Source: Streptomyces sp. R21
GTDB taxonomy: Bacteria; Actinomycetota; Actinomycetes; Streptomycetales; Streptomycetaceae
Assembly (NCBI RefSeq): GCF_041051975.1
Contig: NZ_CP163435.1
Span: 3,100,001-3,164,000 of the forward strand
Reading direction: 5' to 3'
DNA: 64,000 bases
The notes under the pieces are model-generated. The model did not search any database, was not told the origin of the DNA, and saw only the letters and a list, made by a program, of their open reading frames with translations. The position numbers and the translations under genes are program-made. The first letter of the stretch is position 1. The number at the start of each line of letters is the position of its first letter. Positions 11,320 through 21,300 of the stretch are shown here, one piece after another.

Positions 11320-11377
11320 GTTTCGGTCGACGCCCCTCGATGTTTCGCCGCAGTGACGAAGGCGTCTTACGTGTTAC
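11320..11377 (-). promoter_or_regulatory. GlnR operator upstream of amtB
   Basis: Read on the minus strand, the sequence contains GTAAC-N6-GACGC (11362-11377), then GTCAC-N6-GAAAC (11342-11357), then a degenerate half site and GAAAC (11320-11324), with exact 11-bp spacing across 11320-11357. The GTNAC-N6-GAAAC series is the known actinobacterial GlnR box, and amtB-glnK-glnD is a known GlnR regulon member. The rest of 11221-11572 holds the amtB leader and no gene. Inferred role: activation of the operon under nitrogen limitation. Confidence 0.8.
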
Positions 11378-11572
11378 GCGTTAATGAACTGCCTGATGTT
11401 CGGCCGCGCGATCGTTATCGTGGCGCAACCTTCTTCGAAGGCGGAAAATCCGGCCGCGGTCGGCCATCCGATGACCTGGCATGGGGGGAGCCGAGTCGGT
11501 CGGTTCGGGATGGCCGGCCGCGGCCGGGGTCCAGTGGGCCCTTGGGTTCTGCCTGATGGGCCCGGGGTTTCC

Positions 11573-13057
11573 TCAGACCGCCTCGGCGGTCTCGGGCAGG
11601 TCGACGGCGAGCTGTTCGGTCAGGTCGATGACCACGGCGAGGTCCCCGAAATCGCGGACGGCCGTGTCGACGGTCTTTCGGATACGAGTGTTCACACGCT
11701 CGGAGCGCACCTTCTTGGCCACCGCCATCGCCTCCTTGGCCAGAACCGTGCTCTGCTCGGGTTCGCGCTGGAGGAGGTGGACGGTGGACATGCCGATGAG
11801 GTTCAGTGCGTACGACCGCTGGTGCTCGGCGTCCTTGGCGAAGAGGTCGACGGCCTTCTGCATCACCGGCTCGGCCATCGAGGCGTAGGTGGGGCTGCGG
11901 CCTGCGACGTAGGCGAGATCGCGGTAGGAGTGCGAGTTCTCGCCGTGCAGCTCGGCCTCGGAGAAGAAGCGGATCCAGTCGGGCTCGGGCTCGTCGAACT
12001 CGAGGGCGTCCTCGAAGGTGTCCTCGGCCATCCGGACGGCGCGTTTGCACTTTCCGGGCTGGCCCATGTTCGCGTAGGCGCGGGCCTCCATCGCATACAG
12101 CATCGACTGAGTACGCGGGCTGGCGCAGTCGCGGCTTCCGTACTGCGCGAGGTGGATCAGTTCCAGTGCGTCGTCGGGCCGGCCGAGGTGGATCATCTGG
12201 CGGCTCATGCTGGACAGGACGTACGAGCCGAGCGGCTTGTCGCCCGCTTCCTTGGCGGCGTGCAGGGCGAGCACGAAGTACTTCTGCGCGGAGGGCTGGA
12301 GCCCCACGTCGTAGCTCATCCAGCCCGCGAGCTCCGCCAGCTCGGCGGCGACCTTGAACAGACGCCGGGTGGTCTCGGCGGGCTGGGGCTCCTGGAGCAG
12401 GTCCGTCACCTCGTGGAGCTGACCGACGACCGCCTTGCGGCGCAGACCGCCGCCGCACTGGGCGTCCCACTGCCGGAACATCACCGTGGTGGACTCCAGC
12501 AGGTCCAGCTCGGGCTTGGAGAGCCGGCCGCCGCGGCGCGCCGCGGCCGCGGACTCGGGCTCCTCGTGCAGCGCTGCGGGACTGGGCACGAGCCAGCGCT
12601 GCATGGGCTCGATGAGCGAAGGGCCCGCGGAGAGGGCGAGCGACGTACCGAGGAAGCCGCGCCGCGCCAGCATCAGGTCGCTGCGCGAGTACTCGCTGAT
12701 CAGCGCCACGGTCTGCGGGCCCGTCCAGGGGAGGTCCACTCCGGATACGGACGGTGACTGGCGGGCGGCGCGCAGGCCCAGGTCCTCGACGGCGACGACA
12801 CAGCCGAACCGCTCGGAGAAGAGCTCGGACAGGATCCGCGGAATCGGCTCGCGCGGATTCTCGCCGTCGAGCCAGCGCCGTACCCGCGAGGTGTCCGTGG
12901 AGATGTGATTGGCCCCCAACTGGCGGGCCCTGCGGTTCACTTGACGTGCGAGTTCGCCCTTCGACCAGCCGCTGCGCACGAACCACGAGCCCAGCAGCTC
13001 ATTGGGGCGCTTGTCGGTGCTAGCCGCGGTCGTCCCGCTTCCGCCGTTGCCGCCCAC
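11573..13057 (-). CDS. nsdA: Negative regulator of development and antibiotic production, NsdA-like
   Basis: A 494-residue cytoplasmic regulator. In S. coelicolor loss of nsdA increases sporulation and antibiotic output. The N-terminus has a helix-turn-helix-like part (SWFVRSGWSKGELARQVNRRA, then SRVRRWLDGENPREP) followed by a link region and a long all-helical TPR-like C-terminal half with repeated ARAYANMGQPGKCKRAVRMA-type segments. Length and position next to amtB match the known gene. It is transcribed away from the primase-like gene at 13504. The molecular mechanism is not evident from sequence. Confidence 0.9.
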   Translation of the reverse strand: MGGNGGSGTTAASTDKRPNELLGSWFVRSGWSKGELARQVNRRARQLGANHISTDTSRVRRWLDGENPREPIPRILSELFSERFGCVVAVEDLGLRAARQSPSVSGVDLPWTGPQTVALISEYSRSDLMLARRGFLGTSLALSAGPSLIEPMQRWLVPSPAALHEEPESAAAARRGGRLSKPELDLLESTTVMFRQWDAQCGGGLRRKAVVGQLHEVTDLLQEPQPAETTRRLFKVAAELAELAGWMSYDVGLQPSAQKYFVLALHAAKEAGDKPLGSYVLSSMSRQMIHLGRPDDALELIHLAQYGSRDCASPRTQSMLYAMEARAYANMGQPGKCKRAVRMAEDTFEDALEFDEPEPDWIRFFSEAELHGENSHSYRDLAYVAGRSPTYASMAEPVMQKAVDLFAKDAEHQRSYALNLIGMSTVHLLQREPEQSTVLAKEAMAVAKKVRSERVNTRIRKTVDTAVRDFGDLAVVIDLTEQLAVDLPETAEAV

Positions 13058-13503
13058 TGGAACGCCCCCATCCCTGAGACCACTTGTACGCTGCGTGCGC
13101 CAAGCCCTATCAGAATGCCGGTAAATACGGCCGCGCGTCCGGCAGTTCTCACCCTTCGAACGGGAAACCGACTTGCCTCCGGCATACCCACGAGTGCATA
13201 CGTCCCCAGGACTCGTGCACTCAAAGTAATCCTACGATCACCCGTCCAGCCATGGCGAACACTGAAACGCCACCATTCGCCACCCCTTCGAATGAACTCC
13301 CGGACGCCTCCAAGCGATTCACTTGACATAGGACGGCCGGGAGTGGGCGGAGCGGTGCACGTCGGGGCGCACGAAGCCGCGCGCACCACCCGTGACACCC
13401 CCGGGCGCCGCCTGGACCACGCGGCGAACCGAGTAGCGGGACACAGGGTCACGTTCCGCCTCCGTCTCGTAACCACCGGCGCGCAGGACCCGTTGGAGGG
13501 GGC
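13058..13503. other. Divergent intergenic region nsdA / primase-like gene
   Basis: 446 bp without a credible gene and visibly less G+C-rich than the neighbours. It contains an inverted repeat GAGTGCA (13192-13198) / TGCACTC (13216-13222) and a TTGACA-like hexamer near 13324 pointing right. Promoters for both flanking genes must lie here. No regulator can be named. Confidence 0.5.
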
Positions 13504-14166
13504 ATGGGCTTCACGATCGGCAGCAGTCGGGGGATCCGCGAAATCCGGCCCGGTGCACGTCGCCGCGTCCGCTCCTCGGAGTGCACCGCCGTGGCCGAGT
13601 TCACCGGGTTGTGGGGGTGGGACGTGGTGCCCGGCGCACGGGCGTCCGCGGGGGCGTGCTCATGCGGCAAGGCCGACTGCCGTACGCCGGGGGCGCATCC
13701 GCTGGACTTCGCGCCGACCGTCCCCGCCGGCGCCACCCTCGACGAGGCGACGCAGACCTGGGCCGAGTTCCCGGGCGCCGCGGTGATGCTGCCCGTCGGC
13801 CGCGCCTTCGACGTGATCGAGGTCGCCGAACCCGCCGGCCGACGCGCCCTGGCCCGCCTGGAGCGCATGGGGCTCCCCCTGGGACCGGTGACGGCGACGC
13901 CGGACGGCCGCGCCCACTTCTTCGTCGCCCCCGGAGCGGCGGCCGAACTTCCCGAGCTGCTCTACCGCACGGGCTGGGACGACGCCACACTCGACCTGCA
14001 CGGCCTGGGCCCCGGCGCCCACATCACGGCCCCGCCCTCCGACCGCGGCGGGCTCGGCCCGGTCCGCTGGCTGCGCCCTCCGGCCCTCGACTCCGCGACC
14101 AAGCCGCCACAGGCACGGCTGCTCCTCGGAACACTGGCGTACGTGGCGCATCGCTCACGCGCGTAG
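13504..14166 (+). CDS. Primase/polymerase N-terminal-domain-like protein
   Basis: A 220-residue protein resembling the N-terminal domain of bifunctional DNA primase/polymerases. It has the WGWDVVPGARAS start, a Cys cluster (CSCGKADCRTPGAHP) typical of that family, then FDVIEV and TPDGRAHFFV where the family has its metal-binding and SGG-H motifs. The second metal-binding Asp of the usual D-x-D appears replaced (DVIEV), so activity is doubtful. No helicase or other replication domain follows. GGAGGGGG directly precedes the ATG. A conserved stand-alone Streptomyces protein of unknown role is the safest reading. Confidence 0.7.
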   Translation: MGFTIGSSRGIREIRPGARRRVRSSECTAVAEFTGLWGWDVVPGARASAGACSCGKADCRTPGAHPLDFAPTVPAGATLDEATQTWAEFPGAAVMLPVGRAFDVIEVAEPAGRRALARLERMGLPLGPVTATPDGRAHFFVAPGAAAELPELLYRTGWDDATLDLHGLGPGAHITAPPSDRGGLGPVRWLRPPALDSATKPPQARLLLGTLAYVAHRSRA

Positions 14167-14195
14167 CGATCGCCCAGCTCCCGTCACCACACAGC

Positions 14196-14236
14196 GAAGC
14201 GCCCGTCCCCAACTGCACCTTGGGGGCGGGCGCTTC
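14196..14236. terminator. Bidirectional terminator between primase-like gene and ftsY
   Basis: Arms GAAGCGCCCGTCCCC (14196-14210) and GGGGGCGGGCGCTTC (14222-14236) pair over 15 bp with one G-T wobble, between convergent genes. T-rich sequence follows on the plus side. Confidence 0.85.
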
Positions 14237-14263
14237 TTGCACCTACGAATTTTCGTATGCGCT

Positions 14264-15466
14264 CTACTCTCCGATCAGCGCATCCACGAACGCCTCCGGC
14301 TCGAACGGCGCCAGGTCGTCGGCGCCCTCGCCCAGACCCACCAGCTTGACCGGTACGCCCAGCTCGCGCTGGACGGCGATGACGATGCCGCCCTTGGCCG
14401 TGCCGTCGAGCTTGGTCAGCACGATGCCGGTGATGTCGACGACCTCGGCGAAGACGCGCGCCTGGACGAGGCCGTTCTGCCCGGTGGTCGCGTCGAGGAC
14501 GAGCAGCACCTCGTCGAGCGGGGCGTGCTTCTCGACGACGCGCTTGACCTTGCCGAGCTCGTCCATGAGCCCGGTCTTCGTGTGCAGCCGGCCCGCGGTG
14601 TCGATGAGGACGGCGTCGGCGCCCGACTCGATCCCCTCCTTGACCGCGTCGAAGGCGATCGAAGCGGGGTCGCCGCCCTCGGGTCCGCGCACGGTGCGGG
14701 CGCCGACGCGCTCGCCCCAGGTCTGCAGCTGGTCGGCGGCGGCGGCACGGAAGGTGTCGGCGGCACCGAGCACCACGTTCTTGCCGTCGGCGACGAGCAC
14801 GCGCGCGAGCTTGCCGGTGGTGGTGGTCTTGCCGGTGCCGTTGACACCGACGACCATCACGATGCCGGGGGTGTCGAGCGGCGAATCGGTGTTGACCGCG
14901 CGGTCGAACGCGGGCTCGAGCAGCACGATCAGCTCCTCGCGCAGCAGCGCGCGCAGCTCATCGGGCGTGCGGGTGCCGAGCACCTTCACCCGCTCGCGCA
15001 GGCGCTCGACCAGCTCCTGGGTGGGCTGCACGCCGACGTCGGCGGTGAGCAGCGTGTCCTCGATCTCCTCCCAGGTGTCCTCGTCGAGGTGCTCGCGCGA
15101 GAGCAGCGTGAGCAGCCCCTTGCCGAGCGCGTTCTGTGAGCGGGAGAGCCGTGCGCGCAGGCGGATGAGCCGGCCGGCGGTCGGCTCGGGGACCTCGATC
15201 GCCGGGGCGGGCGGCTCCTCGACGACGACGGGGGCTGCCGCCGAGGCGTCCGGGAGGTCCACCTCCTCGATCGTGCGGCGCGGTTCTTCGCGCGGTGTCT
15301 CGGCCTCGTCGCCTACGTGCGGCTCGGCCGGAGGGGCGGTGATGTCGGGCGTCGTGGTGGGCGCCTCGGGAGGCAGCGGCTTCTTTCTGCGACTGCCGAT
15401 GACGAGCCCGCCGAGCGCGCCGATCACGACCACGGCGATGACTACAGCAAGGATGACGGTTTCCAT
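14264..15466 (-). CDS. ftsY: Signal recognition particle receptor FtsY
   Basis: GTPase that receives the ribosome-SRP complex at the membrane. The 400 residues begin with a membrane segment (ETVILAVVIAVVVIGALGG), an acidic/Pro linker to about 115, then the NG domain with GVNGTGKTTTTGKLA, the DTAGR motif and LTKLDGTAKGG. An N-terminal membrane anchor is typical of actinobacterial FtsY. The ATG at 15466 is chosen because it starts the hydrophobic anchor directly. It is convergent with the primase-like gene. Confidence 0.96.
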   Translation of the reverse strand: METVILAVVIAVVVIGALGGLVIGSRRKKPLPPEAPTTTPDITAPPAEPHVGDEAETPREEPRRTIEEVDLPDASAAAPVVVEEPPAPAIEVPEPTAGRLIRLRARLSRSQNALGKGLLTLLSREHLDEDTWEEIEDTLLTADVGVQPTQELVERLRERVKVLGTRTPDELRALLREELIVLLEPAFDRAVNTDSPLDTPGIVMVVGVNGTGKTTTTGKLARVLVADGKNVVLGAADTFRAAAADQLQTWGERVGARTVRGPEGGDPASIAFDAVKEGIESGADAVLIDTAGRLHTKTGLMDELGKVKRVVEKHAPLDEVLLVLDATTGQNGLVQARVFAEVVDITGIVLTKLDGTAKGGIVIAVQRELGVPVKLVGLGEGADDLAPFEPEAFVDALIGE

Positions 15467-15638
15467 AACGTCCCCAGTATGCGTGACCTCCCGGCAGACC
15501 GTTCGCTCTCCGCCCCGGGGTGCACGCCCCCGCGCGCCGGGGCGGGCCGTCGTCCGACTTCGCGAGCTCACACGTCTGGTTACCTGACACCCCGTCAGCT
15601 AATGTCCCCCTCCCACCCGCCGGTGAAGGGGGTCCCCC

Positions 15639-16619
15639 ATGCCCGTGACCGTCGTCCGCTTCAACCTCGTAGACCCCGACGCCACGCCCGCGTCGCTGAG
15701 CGCCCGCTACAAGGCGGCGGTCGAGATGGCCGCGTACGCCGACGACCGCGGCATCACCACCGTGCAGACGGAGGAGCACCACGGGGTCGCCAACAACTGG
15801 CTGCCCTCGCCGTTCGCCTTCGCGGGCGCGGTCTTCGGCGCGACCCGCCGTCTCGCGGTCACCGTGTCGGCGATCATCGGCCCGCTGCACGATCCGCTGC
15901 GGCTGGCCGAGGACATCGCCGTGCTCGATCTGCTGAGCGGCGGCCGGCTGGTCACCGTGGCCGGGATCGGCTACCGGCCCGAGGAGTACGCCCTCTTCGA
16001 CGTCGACTGGAAGAGGCGCGGCAGGCTCCAGGACGAGCTGCTGGAGACGGTGCTGAAGGCGTGGACGGGCGAGGAGTTCGAGTACCGGGGCCGCACGGTC
16101 CGGGTCACCCCGCGGCCGTACTCCGAGCCCCATCCCCTGCTGCTGGTCGGCGGCTCCTCGAAGGCCGCGGCCCGCCGCGCCGCCCGGCTCGGGCTGCCGT
16201 TCTTCCCGAGCGCGCACCTGCCGGGGCTGGAGTCGTACTACAAGGAGCTGCTCGTCGAGTACGGCACCGAGGGCTGGACCATGATGCCCGCGGCGGAGAC
16301 TCCGCTGCTGCACGTCGCCGAGGACCCGGACCGGGCCTGGGCGGAGTACGGCGAGCACTTCCTGCACGAGGCGCGGACCTACGCCTCCTGGCAGTCGGGT
16401 GACATCCGCTCGGCGGTGAAGTCGGCGGCCACGACGGTCGGCGAGCTGCGCGCCGAGGGCGTCTACCGGATCGTCACGCCGGACGAGTGCGTCGCGCAGG
16501 GTCTGGCCAGCTATGTCCTGCATCCGCTGTCCGGTGGTATGCCGGTCGACGAGGGCTGGCGCAGCCTGCACCTGTTCTGCGAAAACGTGCTGCCCCGGCT
16601 CAAGGACCTCGAGGGCTGA
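15639..16619 (+). CDS. LLM-class F420-dependent oxidoreductase
   Basis: A 326-residue luciferase-fold oxidoreductase, probably using coenzyme F420 or flavin. TIM-barrel markers are visible: GITTVQTEEHHGV, LAEDIAVLDLLSGGRLVTVAGIGYRPEEY, and HPLLLVGGSSKAAARRAARLG. The second is the conserved phosphate-binding region. Length is usual for the family. It is a single gene facing glcP. Substrate unknown. The cofC gene in this window shows that the organism makes F420, which supports but does not prove F420 use. Confidence 0.8.
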   Translation: MPVTVVRFNLVDPDATPASLSARYKAAVEMAAYADDRGITTVQTEEHHGVANNWLPSPFAFAGAVFGATRRLAVTVSAIIGPLHDPLRLAEDIAVLDLLSGGRLVTVAGIGYRPEEYALFDVDWKRRGRLQDELLETVLKAWTGEEFEYRGRTVRVTPRPYSEPHPLLLVGGSSKAAARRAARLGLPFFPSAHLPGLESYYKELLVEYGTEGWTMMPAAETPLLHVAEDPDRAWAEYGEHFLHEARTYASWQSGDIRSAVKSAATTVGELRAEGVYRIVTPDECVAQGLASYVLHPLSGGMPVDEGWRSLHLFCENVLPRLKDLEG

Positions 16620-16677
16620 GCCGGGGCGGTACGTCTCTTACGAGTACGAGGAGAGGGGCAGCGGGGACTTGGCCCTT

Positions 16678-16696
16678 CTCCCCGAGCTTCGGGGAG
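16678..16696. terminator. Terminator between oxidoreductase gene and glcP
   Basis: Perfect 8-bp arms CTCCCCGA (16678-16685) and TCGGGGAG (16689-16696) with a 3-nt loop lie between convergent stop codons. Confidence 0.7.
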
Positions 16697-16711
16697 CCTC
16701 TGCTACGAGGC

Positions 16712-18127
16712 CTAGCCCATCTCCTCCAGGGCCTTGCCCTTCGTCTCCTTCACGAACTTGAGCACGAAGGGGATGGAGAGCGCGGCGAAGATCGTGTAGA
16801 TCACGTAGGTCGCGGAGAGGTTCCAGTCGGCCAGCGACGGGAAGCTCGCGGTGATGGCCCAGTTGGCGATCCACTGTGCGGAGGCGGCGACGCCCAGCGC
16901 GGCGGCGCGGATCTTGTTCGGGAACATCTCGCCGAGGAAGACCCAGACCACGACACCCCAGGAGAGGGCGAAGAAGAGGACGAAGACGTGGGCGGCGATC
17001 AGGGCGGTCCAGCCCTGTGCGGCCGGCAGCTTGCCGTCCACGAGGTCGAAGGAGAAGGCCCAGGCCTCGAGGCCGAGACCGATGACCATGCCGACGGAGC
17101 CGATGAGCGCGAGCGGCTTACGGCCGATCCGGTCGACGAAGATCATGGCGATCACGGTGCCGACGATGTTGATGATCGACGTCGTGAAGGAGTAGAAGAA
17201 CGAGTCCGACGGGTCGACGCCGACCGACTGCCACAGCGTCGAGGAGTAGTAGAACGCGACGTTGATGCCTACGAACTGCTGGAAGACCGAGAGGCCGATA
17301 CCGATCCAGACGATCGGCTTGAAGAAGAAGCCGCCGCCGAGCAGGTCCTTGAAGGTCGACTTGTGCTCGCTCTTCATGGCGTGCTCGATCTCGGCGACAC
17401 GGGCGTCGAGGTCGATGCTCTCGCCCTCGACCTCCTTCAGCACCTCACGAGCGCGCTCGTCCTTGCCGGCGGAGATCAGGAAGCGCGGGGACTCGGGGAT
17501 CGCGAAGGAGAGCAGACCGTAGAGGACGGCCGGGATGACCATGACGCCGAGCATGACCTGCCAGGCCTCGACGCCCATGAGCGTGCCGCGCTGGTCGCCG
17601 CCCGCGGCGTTCAGGATGCCCCAGTTGACGAGCTGCGAGAGGGCGATGCCGATGACGATCGCGGCCTGCTGGAAGGCGCCGAGGCGGCCGCGGTACGCGG
17701 CGGGGGCGACCTCTGCGATGTAGGCGGGGCCGATCACGGAGGCCATACCGATGCCGAAGCCGCCGATGATGCGCCAGAAGGCCAGGTCCCACAGCGCGAA
17801 GGGCAGCGCGGAACCGACGGCGCTGATCGTGAACAGCGCGGCGGCGATCTGCATGCAGCGGATACGGCCGATGCGGTCGGCTATGCGGCCGGCGGTCGCG
17901 GCACCGATCGCACAGCCGATCAGCGCGATGGCGATGACCTGCGCCAGGGCTGCCGATCCGATGTCGTAGCGGGACCGGATCGCCTCGACGGCGCCGTTGA
18001 TCACGGCACTGTCGTAACCGAAGAGGAAGCCGCCCATCGCAGCCGCCGCGGCGATGAAGATGACATGGCCGAGATGCTCGGGGTGAGCTGCTCGGGCTCC
18101 TGACTTGGGGGGCGCAGTGCTGGTCAC
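16712..18127 (-). CDS. glcP: Glucose permease GlcP (sugar porter, MFS)
   Basis: Proton-coupled glucose uptake across the cell membrane. The 471 residues give 12 membrane helices with all sugar-porter signatures: GFLFGYDSAVINGA in helix 1, GRIADRIGRIRCM in loop 2-3, PESPRFL before the central loop, QQFVGINVAFYYSS in helix 7, and RIGRKPLALIG. In S. coelicolor the orthologous position holds glcP1, the main glucose transporter needed for glucose repression. It lies 249 bp downstream of smc on the same strand, but its own upstream region is rich in palindromes, so it is likely separately regulated. Confidence 0.92.
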   Translation of the reverse strand: MTSTAPPKSGARAAHPEHLGHVIFIAAAAAMGGFLFGYDSAVINGAVEAIRSRYDIGSAALAQVIAIALIGCAIGAATAGRIADRIGRIRCMQIAAALFTISAVGSALPFALWDLAFWRIIGGFGIGMASVIGPAYIAEVAPAAYRGRLGAFQQAAIVIGIALSQLVNWGILNAAGGDQRGTLMGVEAWQVMLGVMVIPAVLYGLLSFAIPESPRFLISAGKDERAREVLKEVEGESIDLDARVAEIEHAMKSEHKSTFKDLLGGGFFFKPIVWIGIGLSVFQQFVGINVAFYYSSTLWQSVGVDPSDSFFYSFTTSIINIVGTVIAMIFVDRIGRKPLALIGSVGMVIGLGLEAWAFSFDLVDGKLPAAQGWTALIAAHVFVLFFALSWGVVVWVFLGEMFPNKIRAAALGVAASAQWIANWAITASFPSLADWNLSATYVIYTIFAALSIPFVLKFVKETKGKALEEMG

Positions 18128-18233
18128 AGGTAACTCCTCGGGCCACCGGCCTCGCTGCCGGGGGTGGGGGCGAGCCCTTCTCGGTGGTTCAAGTGGCGCA
18201 TACCTTCATGCCGCCCACCACCTGAAGGTAAAA

Positions 18234-18243
18234 GCAACGTTGC
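18234..18243. promoter_or_regulatory. LacI-type palindrome upstream of glcP
   Basis: GCAACGTTGC is a perfect 10-bp palindrome with a central CG, 107 bp upstream of the glcP start. This form is typical of LacI-family sugar-regulator operators. Binding protein not identifiable. Confidence 0.5.
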
Positions 18244-18254
18244 AGAGACTATGC

Positions 18255-18333
18255 CTTCAAGTTTCGAAGTCAAGTGGCCATCAACCTGGAACTTGCGCCT
18301 GAGAGGTGACCATCTTGTGTTCAAGTTTTGAAG
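18255..18333. repeat. TTCAAGTTTYGAAG repeats upstream of glcP
   Basis: TTCAAGTTTCGAAG (18256-18269) and TTCAAGTTTTGAAG (18320-18333) are nearly identical and each nearly palindromic, with starts 64 bp apart. TCAAGTGGC also occurs twice, at 18189-18197 and 18270-18278. These are candidate operator or activator sites for glcP. Confidence 0.55.
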
Positions 18334-18376
18334 CCAACAAGAAGCGCAGGTGAGGAACGGTGTCAGCTACACGCAT

Positions 18377-21300
18377 CTAGCGCAGACGCTGGCTGATGAC
18401 CTTCGACACACCGTCGCCCTGCATGGAGACGCCGTACAGCGCGTCGGCGACCTCCATCGTCCGCTTCTGGTGCGTGATGACGATCAGCTGCGAGGCCTCC
18501 TGCAGCTCCTGCATGATGCGGATCAGCCGCTGCAGGTTGGTGTCGTCGAGCGCCGCCTCGACCTCGTCCATCACATAGAACGGGCTGGGCCGGGCCTTGA
18601 AGATCGACACGAGCAACGCCACGGCGGTCAGCGACCGCTCACCGCCGGAGAGCAGACTGAGCCGCTTGACCTTCTTGCCCGGGGGCCGCGCCTCGACGTC
18701 CACGCCCGTGGTGAGCATGTTGTCGGGATCGGTCAGGATCAGCCGTCCCTCGCCGCCGGGGAACAGCCGGCTGAAGACGCCCTCGAACTGCACCGCCGTG
18801 TCCCGGTACGCCTCGGTGAAGACCTGTTCGACACGCTCGTCGACCTCCTTCACCACCTGAAGCAGGTCGGCACGCGTCTTCTTCAGGTCCTCCAGCTGCT
18901 CGCTGAGGAACTTGTGCCGTTCCTCCAGCGCGGCGAACTCCTCCAGGGCGAGCGGGTTGACCTTTCCCAGCTGCTGGTACGCCCGTTCGGCTGACTTGAG
19001 CCGCTTCTCCTGCTCGGCGCGGTGGAACTGCCGGGGCTGGTTGCGCGGATGCTCCGGATCCTCGGGCAGCTCCTCGCCCTCGGCGGGGAGCGAGGGCGGC
19101 ACGAGCTGGTCGGGACCGTAGTCCGCGACAAGCCCCGCCGGTTCCACACCGAGTTCCTCCAGCGCCTTCGACTCCAGCTGCTCGATCCGCAGCCGCTTCT
19201 CGGCGCCGAGTACCTCACCGCGGTGAACCGAATCCGTCAGTTTGTCGAGCTCCGCCTTCAGGTCGCGGCCCCGGGCACGCGCCTGGCCCAGCTCCTGCTC
19301 GCGCCGGGCCTTGGCGGCGTCCGCGGCGGTGCGCTCCTCCTCGGCGCGCGCGAGGGAGACCTCGACGTGCGCAAGGAGCTGTCGGGCGCCGGAGGCGACG
19401 GCCTCGGCGACGGCGGCCTCGTGGCGCAGCCGGGCGCGGCGCTGCTCCGCACGCGCGCGTGCCTCCCGTTCCGCGCGCGCGGCCCGGTCCAGCGAGTCGG
19501 CCCGCCCGGCGAGCCCCTTGACCCGCTCCTCGTGCGTGCGCACCTGGAGGCGTGCCTCCATCTCGGTCTGCCGCGCGTTGGCACCGTCCGCCGCGAGTCG
19601 GTCCCGTACACCGGTGTCGGGCTCCTCCTCCACCGGCATCTCCTCGGCGACGGCGAGCCGTTCGGCCAGCTCTTCCGCCTCCTCCAGGGCCCGGTCGAGC
19701 GCGTCCTGCGCCCGCACCGCGGCCGCGGTGCTCCGCTCGGCCTCCCCCGCGGCGCCGCGGGCCTGCCCGGCCAGCCGCCCCAGCTGCTGCGCCACGGACG
19801 ACTTCTCCCGCTCGGCGGCCCGGCGCCGCTCGCCCAGCTCCTCCACGAGCCCGGCACACTCCCCGCGCCGCTCGGCCGCCCGGTGCTGCGCCCCGGCGAG
19901 CTCCTCGCACCGCACGGCCAGCTCCTCCAGCTCGGCCGCGGCCTCGTCGACGGACGCCTGCACCTCCAGCAGACTCGGCGCCCCGGCCGACCCACCGTGC
20001 GCGAAGTGCGCCCCGAGCAGATCCCCTTCAGCGGTGACAGCGGTCACCTCGGGCCGGGCGTACACCAGGTCCTCGGCGTCCTCCAGGGTGCCGACGACGA
20101 CAATCCCCCGCAGCAACCGCCGTACGGCAGGCATCAGTTCCTCGGGTCCACGGACGAGGTCGGCGGCGTACGGCGGCCCGTCGTGACGCTCTTCGAGAGG
20201 TACGTCGGCGGTGCCCGCCAGCAGCAGCGCCGCCCGCCCCGCGTCCTGCTTGCGGAGCAGGCGGATGGCCTCGGCCGCGGCGGCCGGGGTGGTCACGGCG
20301 ATGGCGTCCGCGGCGGTGCCGAAGGCGGCGGCCAGGGGGACCTCGTAGCCGGGGGCGACCGAGAGGAGTTCGGCGGCGGGGCCGAGCAGGCCGGTGAGCC
20401 GGTCCTTCGCGCCGAGCAGCGCCCCCGTACCGTCCTTGCGGCGCAGGCCCAGGGCGAGTGCCTCGTGGCGCGCCCGGGTCGCGGCGCGCCGGCGTTCCGC
20501 CGTGGTGGCCGCCTCGCGGGCCGCCGTCAGCGCGGCCTCGGCCTCGGCGAGGGCGTGCCTGGCCTCGTCGTGCCGGGCGCTCAGTTCCTCGTCGCCCGCG
20601 TCCAGTCCGTCGACCTCGGCCTTGAGCTGCTCGTACTCCTCCTGCGCCGTGACCGCGCGCTCCTGGGCCTCGTCTCGGGCGGCGGCGAGCCGGTCGATCT
20701 CGGCCTGGGCGGAGGCGGCCCGCGAACGGGCGGCGTTGACCTGGCCGTTCAGCCGGGCGAGCCCCTCGCGGCGGTCGGCGATCGCGCGGGCCACGTCCTT
20801 CAGGCGCCGCTCCTCGGCCGTCAACTCGCGCTCCAGGTCGGCGCGGTGCGCGACCGTGTCCTCCAGCGCATGCTCGGCCGCCTCCAGAGCCGCTTCGAGC
20901 TCGGCCTCCTGCTCGCGGATCCGGGCGGCCTCGCGCTCCATGTCCTCGGGCTCGCGCCCGCGCCGCTCCTCGGGCGGAGCGGACGAGGCGCTCTTGACGC
21001 GGGCGTCGGCCAGCGAGACCGTGCCGCGCACCCGCTCGGCGAGCTGCGACAGCTCGTACCAGGTCTGCTGGGCGCGCTGGAGGCGCGGGGTGAGCTGCCG
21101 TACCTCGTCCTCCAGCAGCGCTTCGCGCTGGAGTGCCTTCTTCAGCTCGGCCTCGGCGGCGTCCTTGCGTTCCTTGAGCGCGGCCTCGTCGGCCACCTCG
21201 GTCTGCAACGCGCTGCGGAGTCGTACGAGATCGTCGGCGAGCAGCCGCAGCCGGGCGTCGCGCAGGTCGGCCTGGATGACGGCGGCGCGGCGGGCGACGG

